Part shown: piece by piece, positions 21,261-31,683 of the stretch
How positions within the stretch are numbered: position 1 is the first letter of the stretch
Layout of the letters: each line of letters opens with the position of its first letter
Source: Dichetophora obliterata
Taxonomy: Eukaryota; Arthropoda; Insecta; Diptera; Sciomyzidae
Reading direction: 5' to 3'
Length of the DNA: 64,000 nucleotides
Assembly (NCBI GenBank): GCA_963920525.1
Contig: OY986437.1
Coordinates: 194,761,511 to 194,825,510, forward strand
Made by a program: the position numbers and the translations under genes
The notes under the pieces: model-generated
What the model saw: only the letters and a program-made list of their open reading frames with translations
Databases searched by the model: none
Told to the model about the DNA's origin: nothing

Positions 21261-22918
21261 CAGTGCCGGTAAAAAAAATAGCACTGGAAACAACAGTTCA
21301 GCTATTATTAAAATAAAACTTATTTGAAGCAATTTGTTTAGCCGCTACTGTAATATAATATTACACGGAGTGTTCACTCTCTGAAAGTAAGATCATTGGT
21401 ATCAAAATGTTAACCGTTATTTTTATGTTAAGCAATTTTGAGAGAGGAGTACGAATTAGTACGGTAAAAATAATATCACTGCGCTTACGTTTCTGTTGAA
21501 AAACACCATTTTGCGTTCATCTTCTCAAAAGGTAGCATCAAAGTGTTTCGGTTTGTTCTAGTTGAATTGGTTTAAATAAAAAAAATTTAAGTTTTAACTT
21601 ATTTACAAAGCTATGGGTCGTGGAAAGCATTGCAGTGCCGAAAAACGCGAAATTATTCAAAGAATGATTGCAGAGGGTAAAACTTATGCAGAAGTTAGAC
21701 ATGCAGTTGGCTGTTCTAATAAAATGATTCGTAATGCCATAATCTATGCACCAAAAGTTGAAACTCGCGGACGAAAGCACGCTATGTCGCCGTTACTCGT
21801 CCAACGCTTAATACGGCAAAGTAAGAAGGAGCCGTTTAAACCAGCTACGGAGCTCAAAGCGGAACTAAATATTGCAGCATGTGTTGAAACTGTTCGTAGC
21901 CGTCTTAGAGATCATAATTTAAAGGCATGTAGCCCAAGAAAAGTACCTCTTTTAACTGCTAAGCATGCAACAAAGCGTTTGAACTTCGCAAAGCAACATT
22001 TGAACTGGCCAGTAGAGAGGTGGAGAAATATATTGTGGACAGACGAGAGTAAAATTGTAATTTATGGTGGCAGGGGTTCTCGTTTTTACGTTAGGAGACC
22101 TCCTAATGCAGAATACAACCCTAAATTTACTGCTAAAACAGTAAAGCATGGAGGTTCAAGCATAATGATATGGGCATGTTTTTCCTTCTATGGAGTTGGT
22201 CCCATACATTGGATTAGGACCAACTCCAACACGTGTATGTTGATATATTGGATAAAGTGATGCTGCCTTATGCAAGGGAAGAAATGCCGTTATTGTGGGT
22301 CTTGCAGCAGGACAATGACCCCAAACATACAAGAAAGCTAAAAAGTGGTTTGAGGATCATTCGGTGAATGTCATGGCTTGGCCAGCGCAGTCCCCGACCT
22401 CAATCCAATTGAGAACCTCTGGAATGATGTCAAAAAAGCAGTTTCTGTTGCAAAACCGACCAACAATCAAACCCTTTGGGCTGCAGTTCAAGACTCCTGG
22501 AACAAAATATCAACCAAGAGGTGCCAGGATTTGATCAATTCCATGACAAGACGTTGTGCAGCTGTAATTGCCAACAAAGGACATGCGACGAAATATTAAT
22601 TTTGGTCATTACATTATTTTCACCATTATAACTTTAATCTTAAAAAAAGTCTTTAATTTTGTCAGTTTTTTTAGGTTTTAAATGCAAAATGAAATAACAG
22701 TGCTATTTTTTTTTACCGCAAATTTTTTAAGTTATATTATAAAACCTGAAATATTTTCCAAAAAGAACTAATAAAATTTGTAATTCCTTTTTAACTACAT
22801 TCTTGAAGTTGATTGTATTTATTGAGATCTTCACAAGTTGTTCGAAGGGATTTATTTAATTTTTACTTCATAAAAGAAATAACTTTTTGTGTTGGTGCTA
22901 TTATTCTTACCGCAGCTG
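21261..22918 (+). mobile_element. Tc1-like transposon with TIRs and TA duplication
   Basis: The left end reads CAGTGCCGGTAAAAAAAATA and the right end, reverse-complemented, CAGCTGCGGTAAGAATAATA; both continue GCAC. TA flanks both sides (21259-21260, 22919-22920). A second, inner copy of the terminal motif (GTGCTATTTTTTTTTACCGC) lies at about 22702-22721. The insertion splits the transposase-like pseudogene at 20690-23700, so it is younger than that gene. Confidence 0.9.
21613..22599 (+). pseudogene. Tc1-like transposase, two frameshifts
   Basis: The start ATG at 21613 (MGRGKHCSAEKREIIQRMIA) gives a helix-turn-helix with a GRKH linker, then ILWTDESK (first Asp near 22035) and KHGGSSIMIWACFS. 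Frame is lost near 22225, after PIHWI. It continues in another frame with [12 protein letters not shown] (second Asp near 22313), is lost again near 22335, and resumes with WPAQSPDLNPIENLWNDV (Glu near 22410), ending GHATKY at the stop 22597-22599. The DD34E triad is present, and only two small indels separate it from an open gene of about 330 codons. Confidence 0.88.
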
Positions 22919-23699
22919 TAGGTATACTTATCACCTGCTGTAAGTCAAATACAGCTGTGTTTTTGATTGATTGATCTTCTGCTGCCTTTTCTTACATTTC
23001 GGATTTTAATTTTCGTACCTGTTCTTTAGATATTACGTGAGCTTGAAACCTTTATTCCAATTTTTTTTTTAGTTTCTACGTCCCCTTGCCGATATGTCAC
23101 GCACAAAGAACTCTGATCTTTCTTTGGCCGCAAAAATGAATGATTTTTAGTTTTAAAGATTCGTCGATATGTTGTTAAACTTGCAAATAAATTATTTCCG
23201 CTTTCTTCGATACACATTTTCTACATTTTGCGCAATGTAAAATCTGAATGCAAGTACTCTCTTTTAGTCTTTTCACGACAGTAGTGTGACTCAACGGATG
23301 GAAATTGTTTTATATGATTTTCAATGGCAAACCTTATATCTTTTTCATTCGTAGATTTCACTGAAGATAGTTGCCGGCCACCACGTTTTTCTTTATCAAG
23401 TAAACCTGTTGAATTTCTTTTTTAAGTGCTGTTTTCTCAATCAGTTCTGATATACCCAACGTATTTAGAAATGTTTTTTTACATATTTTCACCTTAACTT
23501 CGTTATGGGTCAAGTAGTAGGTGTTAGTGATCATGCACCTTGGCAATTCGATGAGAGAAGATGTTCTCTTAACGTCTAACGTTTCAACATGAATAGCAAT
23601 AAAGCTCATTTGCTTTGATATATCAGCTAGAGAATAGTAGTTTGAAAAAATAGCACTCTTGTGCTCCTCAGAAATTTTTGAATAATCAAAAAGAATCAA

Positions 23700-23909
23700 A
23701 AATAGTCTCTAAAAGTAGTCGGATTATTTTTTCTTGATTACTTTTTATTCTTTTTGATTATTTTCGTAATCTGAAGTAATCGTAATTATTTTTTGATTAT
23801 TTGTAATCGTAATTATTAGAATCGTACTTAATCAATTATTTAACCTTTTTTTAAAAAAATAATCGAATTACTAATGATTACGATTAGTAATCGTTATTTA
23901 ACAGCTATG
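23700..23909. repeat. Terminal region of the SDG..GQN element family
   Basis: It is about 90% similar by eye to 335-553, ending in the same TTTAACAGCTATG. It starts where the reading frame of the minus-strand pseudogene begins, as expected if this is the 5' TIR and leader of that element. No matching opposite terminus was found near 20690, so that end is probably deleted. Confidence 0.6.
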
Positions 23910-24011
23910 GTCTAATGCCAATTGTCTAAGCACTCAAAAATTTTGTACACTTTCTGAAAATCACAAATGAGACATCTGTGTTTAATTTTGCTATCGAAGC
24001 TTATCTCCTTT

Positions 24012-24178
24012 CTAAGGCTGCCTACAGAGTAAACGCTGAAACAGGCAGTCAGGCGCAGGAAGTGCCCTGCGAAGAAACGAGATAGAAATAAAGCCAAGCT
24101 AAATTTTATCTCTCTTGTTCACATAGTTTTCCTGCGCCTGCCTGTCTACTTCGGCGTTTACTCTGCGGGCAGCCTTAG
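24012..24178. repeat. 167-bp foldback element (CTAAGGCTGCC ends)
   Basis: The left half contains CTAAGGCTGCC, AGAGTAAACGCTGAA and GGCGCAGGAA, and the right half is its inverted copy. It directly abuts the larger CTTAGTCTGCGG element that starts at about 24174. Both share the AGAGTAAACGC core, so they belong to one family of different sizes. Confidence 0.75.
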
Positions 24179-27132
24179 TCTGCGGACAGAGTAAACGCTG
24201 AAGCAGACAGGCAGGCAGGCAGGCAGGCAGGTTTGCTTACTTGACCCAGTGCGAGAAAATTCGCCTTATACGATTTCATATAAACCTGCTCGAAGTTAAC
24301 AGAGTGGAAGCAGGCAGGTCAGATCAGGTTGTTGCGAGAAACCTGCGCCAGCCTGGCAACTGAATTTGTTGTTTTTTGTAATTTTTCTAGGAAACTGTGT
24401 TTTTTTATTATATTTAGAATACAAGACCAATTACAACAAAAACATTCAACAACAACAACGCGTTGAACGAAACAAACGTCAACAGCAGCGACCGCGCACA
24501 TGTTTATGTGAGTGTGTGGGTTGTTTTTGGTGGGTATTGACAAATTCCCAATCAACCCTTGTGTAATAATGTTTGGAGTAAGCTTACCTACAATGAAATA
24601 ATGAAAGCCTTTTACAAACATGCTTTGAAAACACTTGTTAAAACATGATAAAAGTAAGTTTCTTATAATAATACTTGTAGTAAGTTTACTTGAAGTTTAA
24701 TGTTCAAGCGTTTTCAAAGCATGATTGAAAAATGCTTTCAGAACTAATTTTTTCACAACTTCCACATTATTGTGGAATCTGGAATTCCCCAAGCATTGAA
24801 AATTACAATTGCAATAAGAAACAAAGTTCCATCAGTAACAATTTTGATAACAGTGCTTTGTGTTCAGTGATAATTCCAACACATTCTTTTAGAATTTAAT
24901 AATACTTAAATTAATTTTTAATATTTTGTTAGTTACACCAATGTGCTTTAATAAAAATGTATATAATATTGAATAGTCTACATAGTTTTATTTATATTCA
25001 CTTTTTTTTTTTGAGTGGCAATGTGCTTATCGATATTATATTATAGATAAATTTCCTATAGATTTGGATGTGATGGTCTCTCAAATGGATTAATTTACCA
25101 AGAAGGTGAATTTTTGCTCTTATGTTAACTGCGAACACATTAGATTTCTTAAAAACAGGTGTTAAAAGTTAACAATAATACTTGCTTCCTATAATATAAA
25201 TAATATAAATGTTTTTATAATATTTTTATAACACTTTTTGCCAATTTTTGTATTGTAAAAAACTTACAATAACACTTACTTCCAATTATTTAATAATTGT
25301 TTTCAATAATACTTTTTACAGCACTTTTTTTCCAATTGCAAAGAAAGTATTGTAGAAAGCTTATTTATAACACTTATATGTAATTGAATTGTAAACGATT
25401 GCAATAATATTACAGTAAGGAATAATTTTCCAAGAGTTTCTTCTTGCTTACTCAACAATTACTTGAAAGCATTTTACAACCATTTTTACGATTATTTTTT
25501 TCCCAAGCACAATGCTTACGCTTATAAGCTAACTACAAGCCTATTCCAAGCTTATTTGGCTGATTGGGTTGGTTAACGTCGATTAAGATGATGAAAAATT
25601 GATGATAGATTGATAGAATGGGCAATTTTTGGGCATGTAAGAAACAAAAAAAAATACATATAAAACAAATAAAACAAAAAATTAAAGTGCTTCGTTTTGC
25701 ATTTTTTTTAATATTTTGAACAGTAAAACCAGGGTCTAATATGTTGGCAGCCCTCAAATTCCAAAATTTTTGTAATAATAAAATAATAAACTGGCCATTT
25801 CAGCCCTTGGAAGGACTTTGACCTAGCTTCTAAATTTTTGTAATACAAAAATCAAAAATAATGAAAAAGCATTAATTTTGAATGAGATATAACGTTTTTA
25901 TGATTTTTCAGTGATTTTTTTTTTGTGTTCGAAATGCCAGAAACAGACACTTTGCGCATTTGGGAAAAAAAATCAAGTTTCACCAGCTATAACTTTTTTC
26001 TTAGGATTTTGGTTTTTTAATTTTGTGCACAAAACAGCAAAAGACTATGCTTTAAGCATTATTGTTGTTATTGGTTAACATTTTGCATTTTTGGATTTTT
26101 GATAAGTTTTTTCGAAAAAGTACTCAAACTTGACATTTTCAAAAAGGTACACTTCTAATAAAAAATTCCATAACGATTAAGTTATTCAAATTAATGACAC
26201 AATTTTTTGTATTTGTATTAAGTGTTGTTTCAGAAAATTGTTTAACAACATTTCATTGCAATTTTTTACAATTTGTATTTTTACTATTTTTTAATTATAG
26301 CAAGAAAGAAAATAGAACTTTTTCGAAAAGTAAAATATCACAACTCTGGTAATTTTCATCCGATTTTTCTCACCGATGACACGTTATAAAGTTATTTGAA
26401 TCTGCTATTGATTAAAAGTATAGAATGATTTAATCAGTTCCCAGAATTTTAATACACATATTAATGACGAAACTCCTTATTTTCGCCCTTATATCAATGT
26501 TATGAGATTAAATCGCAATGAGCCTTACTTTATCGGTGTCCGATTTGGATAAAATTTCTGAAGAGTTATTTTATCGGCCAATGGAACATTTCTAGCCACC
26601 GAAGGTTTGAAATTCTCAGTGCAATTCTGAGCTGGCCTAGTGGCGCAACATATAGCACACCCTCTTCAAAAGAGCGACAACTCAAAATGTTTACATATAT
26701 ACTTTTTCGTGTAAGACTATTTGTAGTGATCATATACATCGGCTATCTTAATTTTATACACATATGCTTACTCTTTAATTAAACAAAATCGTGTTGTCTC
26801 TTTTTTTTGTTGGAGTCCCTTGAAGAAAAAAATTGTTTTTTGCTCTTCCTGAAAATTAAATTTTTTGAGTTGCAGCTCTTTTGAAGAGAGTGTGCTGTTT
26901 ATGTATAGAAAATTAAAATTTTTCATAAGCGCCATTAGCGTAGGATGCAAAATAGAAAGCAATAGGGGAAAAATTAAATAACAAACTTTTTCTCGAACGG
27001 AGCTGATCTGACCTGCTCGCATTCACTCTGCACGGCTTATTTACTGAGCAGGTACCTGCCTGCGCCTGCCTGCCTGCCTGCGCCTGCCTGCCTGCCTGCT
27101 CGCATCAGCGTTTACTCTGTCCGCAGACTAAG
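24174..27132. mobile_element. About 3 kb TIR element with GGCAGGCA subterminal repeats, non-coding
   Basis: Both ends read CTTAGTCTGCGGACAGAG when oriented outward, followed by TAAACGCTGA and then runs of GCAGGCAGGCAG (left 24207-24231, right 27058-27099). A further shared block, CAGGTCAGATCAG, lies near 24315 and, inverted, near 27005. I find no transposase: the interior is AT-rich, with a block of repeated AAGCTT/TTACAA motifs (24570-25560), a segment resembling 40150-40290 (25915-26100), and a small MITE at 26654-26896. On either side, the flanking repeat (TATCG.AGCTTATCTCCTTT, then TAAGATA) appears interrupted by the whole cluster. Confidence 0.7.
26654..26896. repeat. 243-bp MITE with about 33-bp TIRs
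   Basis: The left end AGCACACCCTCTTCAAAAGA and the right end (reverse-complemented) AGCACACTCTCTTCAAAAGA both continue into a CAACTCAAAA block. The interior is AT-rich and non-coding. Confidence 0.75.
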
Positions 27133-27360
27133 ATATAGCACAAAATGTGTTTAAGTTGTTTGGGAACTGCCACGCCCTCCTCTCCAGTCAGACCCAAATT
27201 TTTAACACTTTTTGAAAGTCACTTACTAGGCTTATGTGTCCAGTTTTGGTATCGTAGCTTATCTCCTTTTTAAGATAAAGCACTAAATGTGTTTGAATTT
27301 TATGGCTGCTGCCACGCCCACTTGTACAAAGTTTCTAAAATACTTTTTTTTTTACTGTCT
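27133..27360. repeat. Two-unit repeat with TGCCACGCCC core
   Basis: Two related units each have GATA.AGCAC.AAATGTGTTT followed by GCTGCCACGCCC, separated by CTTATCTCCTTTTTAAGAT. The beginning of the first unit lies on the far side of the inserted elements, at about 23930-24011. Similar short units are common in fly introns, but their origin is not clear here. Confidence 0.5.
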
Positions 27361-28243
27361 ACCTTAAATATTAAAACCTACCAAAAAAATCACAAAATAA
27401 TATTTTCCGTCTAACTTGTACCAATCGCATCACTGTGCGACTCTGGCGCAACTTTGATGTTGCCGAACGTAAACGTCAGTGGTCGTGCCACTTGTAGCTA
27501 GTAGGGCGAGCAGACGTGTTTAATGCACAATAGGACTATTTCCGATTACGGGCAAATAGCGTGGCATCGTGGCATTTGCAAAATATGATGGCAAATATTT
27601 TTAACACAACAACAAAATGTACAGATTTGCATTTGCCCGACTGTGTCAAATTTGCAACACTAAAATCGCATTGCATACAGTCGAGCATGGGCAACACTTA
27701 TTTGCCAATCAATCAGCTGTCACATTTTAACCAAACGCCGCTAATAAAACAAAATTAACAGACTCTGATACAGTGGCTTAAAATGCGGGCCCGCAGAGCC
27801 CGCGTTGCGGTTGGGCTCAACTATGCCAGGGGCGCCCGCCCCTCAACCTCAAGTCTTTTGATGAAAATGATAAATGAAGTTGAGAACGATGCTGTCAAAT
27901 TTGCACTTCAAAATTTGCATGTCAAATTTATTTTATTTTTTATATATTGAAAAAAAGTTAAAAATTTCTTATATCTAGCAACATTACTGGTTTTCTTTAC
28001 ATTTTGAACATATGATTTTAAGCTTATCATAAAAGTAAACAATAAAAGCGGGATAAAATTTTTAAATATTCAATTTTCAAAAGTGTTAAAGAAATAATGA
28101 ATGAAAAAGATTCACTATGCATTTTTTATAGTTACCTGTTGAGTAAAAATGTTAGATGCATTTGATGTATTGCAGCTGATTATTTTTAAAAATTTCGACT
28201 TATTTACAAACACAAACCAACTCAGTTTTAAAAATTTCCTTCC

Positions 28244-30070
28244 CAGTGCACGTTGAGCTTGAACTGAGTTTAAATAAAATTATCTATGATTTCAAATTTT
28301 CCGACGGAATTCCTTTTTACAACGCTTAAGCATCATAGAAAGCTTAAAATAAAAATCATCCGCCGATATCTTTTAGAAAAAACTAGCTTTTTATGTATTT
28401 TTTTTTAGAAAATTAAGTTTTGTGAGTAATCCGTTTTCAATACATTAATATCATACATAAATAAAATAAGAAAAATGGCTTCCAATGTTAAAAATTCATT
28501 AGACATTAATAAATACAAGTAAAAACATAACACTGTTTTATAAATATGTAATTTAAGTTTTGTACATTATATACATATACTCATATGTGCTAATGCGAAC
28601 TATTATATTAACATATTGTTCATAAGTCTTTTTCGAAACTAGCATGAAGAGTTGAAACTTTATTTACTTTTAAAAATCGAAGGGAACCGAATCCAAGGCC
28701 GGTTCACTAAAATACCGCTTGAACTTTAGATGTGATGCTTGTTTCTAAGTACAGACAAGTCTTTTTAAAAGAAGCTATGTTTGGTCTTTACAATTATTTT
28801 CTCAATGAGTTCCAAAGCATGAAGATACTGCATTCTTAAAGTCACTGAACAATTGAACATATTTCATCAGACCTACATTTTTTATGTTATGTAGAATGCC
28901 CACATTCTTCAGCAGTTTTTTACAAGAATTTTCCTTGAATTCTGCTTTACCGAGTTACGAGTTACGAGTATTTAACGACTTACGTAGAGAGCTTTAACCG
29001 AACCAGACTATCGAATCATGGTCTTTTAAAATATGGGAAAAAATTGAATTCACAACTCCTAGCATTAGACATAATTCCGAAGGTGGATTGATATCTTAAA
29101 ACTATTGTCCTTCCTTAGTCCGAAAAATCGGTGGACGAATACAGTAAAAAATCGTAAACTTGCTCTTTTAATTCTCCTGCTGCACGTCATTTTGCATAAT
29201 TTTGCAATAGATTTTTCGAAGATACCTTTTCGGTCACACAACAAACACACTTTATGCCAATTTTGTTCATGCGGATGGGCTTGATAAGGCATGTTGAAAG
29301 TAAATTTTATATTAATCGACTACACTTTATCATCATTTAATTTTTTTTAATTGTAAAGTAACGATGCTTTCAATAATAACAATTTTGGTTTACACATTGG
29401 GCTTTTTTCGCAATGCGATCAAGAAGAGGAAGTTAATATGTTAAGAAGGTGCTGCCATTCGTCAGATAATTTACTATCCTACTTAAAATTCCAGTCTCCC
29501 AGTGTCGTATAATGTATAACATTTATAACTATACTGAAAATAGATTATCCAAAAAACTCGATTTTCAAAAAAATATATAAAGTTAGTTATTTCAAAAAGA
29601 TATCGAATTTCGTAGGAAAATTTGCAATCATAGAATTTTTCATTTAAACTCAGTTCAAGCTCACCGTGAGTGGCGAAAGAAGACTTCGAAGAAGTTGTTT
29701 TTGAAGTCGTCGTTGAAGACAATGGAGTAACAATACGGATTTTTTGTTGACCTCCTGTATTCATAAATTCAGGAGCGAAATAAGTCGCATGAAATGTTTG
29801 TTAAATAAGATTTTTATAAAATAAATTTTAACTTAAAAAGCAGAACATCTGTCTTCAAAGACTGATCGATCCATGAAGGGAATGAGGGAGAGTAGGAAGC
29901 ATAAAGCAAGAGAGTGCTAGGGGACAAACACAAGCAGAGGTGTACTAGTTTTAAGCAAACACGTGCATTGGGCAGAACAAGGATCCCATCCGTCGTCGAA
30001 GATCTGTCATCGAAGACTGAGTGCTGTCTTGAAAGACATCTTCGAAGACGGATACATCTGTTCGCCACTG
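28244..30070. repeat. Inverted-repeat structure with CAGTG ends and TCGAAGAC-rich right part
   Basis: The arms 28251-28311 and 29607-29668 are inverted copies sharing GAGCTTGAACTGAGTTTAAA. The extreme ends CAGTGCACG (28244) and, inverted, CAGTGGCGAACAG (30070) look like hAT termini. The right 400 bp has repeated TCGAAGAC/GTCTTCGA motifs and a strong hairpin at about 30000-30053. No transposase was seen inside, and the flanks do not form an obvious duplication. Confidence 0.5.
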
Positions 30071-30271
30071 GGTTGCTCTAATTAAAAAAGCTTACAAATA
30101 TAAACAAAACCGTAGTTAATTTGTGTTGGTGGTATTTTCCAAGGCTTAGGTATACTAAAATATAATTAATGAGCGAAGCATTCGCCCATGAAATTTTCCA
30201 TTTATTTATAATCACAAAAGAAATTGATGTAGCAATTTTCGTTGTTTTGAGACAATACTTATGCCCTTATG

Positions 30272-31058
30272 TTGTATGCCTATCCGAACACTCGTTTCGT
30301 GCAAAACACTGTTCGTTAGTGGTTTTGAAATTTGCAATTCGAACATATAACAGCTGTTGAACTGGCGAACGACGCCGTAACAGAGTAACATTTGTGCAGT
30401 TTGCATCCCTAACGATCAATGAAATGGCGAATTCAAACGTCAAAATCACACGAATACTCAAATGCTATCGTTGTGTTGTGTTCGTTGAATTAGATTGTTC
30501 AAAAAATGGATAGTTCTGCAAGAAAATGTCGCAAAAAATCTCGCAACCTGCGCCTGTGCACCCTCAATTCGCGTTCACCAGCCTGCTCAAAATCAAAAAA
30601 TGCTAAAGCTGCATACATTTTTTTTAAACACTTAACACTTCAATGTCACTTTATTATTGAACACTTGTAGCTCTTAAACACTTATAGTTTATTTGAAACA
30701 CAATCACAATGAAAACAAACAAGCAAATTACTTTATTGTTCAAAATAAATTGACTGAATAAAAACAAAACAGCTGTTCACATAAATTAACCAAACAACGG
30801 CGTTGCCAGCAAACAATAAACGAAGCAAAATTCTTAAAAAATCTTTAAATTAAATAGACAAAAACAGAAAACTTCTGAAATGTTTGATCTGGCATTGCCG
30901 CATTTGACAACTGCTTCTGTATAACAGTTTGAATTACATAAGAAACATAAGCATGTCGTAAGAGTTATCGAGTAGCTTCGTTATGGATACAAATTTCCAT
31001 TTGCTTACAACATCGTTCGCATAGCATTCGATTGTTGAATGCTTCGTTAGGCATACAA
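30272..31058. repeat. Possible MITE with TTGTATGCCTA ends
   Basis: TTGTATGCCTA at 30272 and its inverse ending at 31058 are followed by imperfectly related sequence (CGAACACTCG against CGAAGCATTC). Short ORFs inside are unrelated to any family I know. Confidence 0.35.
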
Positions 31059-31630
31059 AATAAGGCCATTAATGAACTTTTTCAAGATTTCCTAATTTTG
31101 TCAAGAAAGATATTCGTGCAAATTTTCATGGCTCTACGATCAATCTTATTTTTGGACAAGAATGCGGACGTAACACTGTGTGACGTTAATTTTCAAAGAA
31201 ATAAAGATATACTAAAAAATTTATTTCCATCGCAAAATATTATTGTTTAATATTAACAACAATAAATGAAAAATAATATAATAATGTGTGAAGAAATAAA
31301 ATTTAAGTCTTCTACAGACGATTTCTTAGGGTGCAATAATCGACGTAAAAAAAGTAGACTATTTTGAGGAAAAGCCATCTTTATTTGGCAAAACTCAATT
31401 ATGGTCGAAGTTGATTCACCCGTTTGCTGTCATAGTTTCAACAAGTCAGCTACTGATGTTATTTTAATCAGTCAGTTGGTCATATTTTGTGACGTTAGAA
31501 AATTCTTTAGTTAACAGGTAACGTCAAATACAAAGCATTTAAACTAAACATCTGAAACTTATCATTTCACTAATAAGCAACTTATTGATCTCATTTATTG
31601 AAACTTTAAGTTTGTTCAATATTTTTAAAG

Positions 31631-31674
31631 AATTAATATTTGATGTTTTATTTTTACCTACTTTGCGATAATAT
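31631..31674 (+). repeat. 44-bp direct repeat, left copy, flanking the foldback element
   Basis: It starts AATTAATATTTGATGTTTTA and ends GCGATAATAT. It matches 33834-33877 with one C/T difference. The left copy is separated from the element by about 9 bp (31675-31683), while the right copy touches the element directly. Confidence 0.85.
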
Positions 31675-31683
31675 ATTTAAATA

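Larger units (their letters stand above)
20690..23700 (-). pseudogene. Transposase-like gene of an uncharacterised family (SDG..GQN type), split by a Tc1 element
   Basis: Read on the minus strand, the N-terminal part (23700 to about 22925) is in pieces: ISEEHKSAIFSNYY, then SLTTYRRIFKTK followed by LRPKKDQSS. Near 22930 it reads FDLQQVIS. The Tc1 copy at 21261-22918 interrupts at a TA, after which the frame continues from about 21258: ALLYKRRLSVYNFRVYNLADKEVFCYSWHED. Next come KRGSSEIASVIYKTLHYY, then VAFFSDGCDGQNHNSIMPAM, ANHGQSEGDSAHSAI and an end near 20690. The order (YKR, CYSWHE, SD..GGQN, EGDSxHS) is that of a family common in arthropod genomes with no named function. Acidic residues in SDGCDGQN and EGDS could be catalytic. 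Stops and frameshifts make it a pseudogene. Confidence 0.7.

Noticed and set aside
22205..22240. Short ACCAACTCC repeat in the Tc1 gene as a programmed frameshift site
   Set aside because: GGACCAACTCC-like words appear to come from a small duplication that broke the frame; a second break at 22335 shows simple decay.
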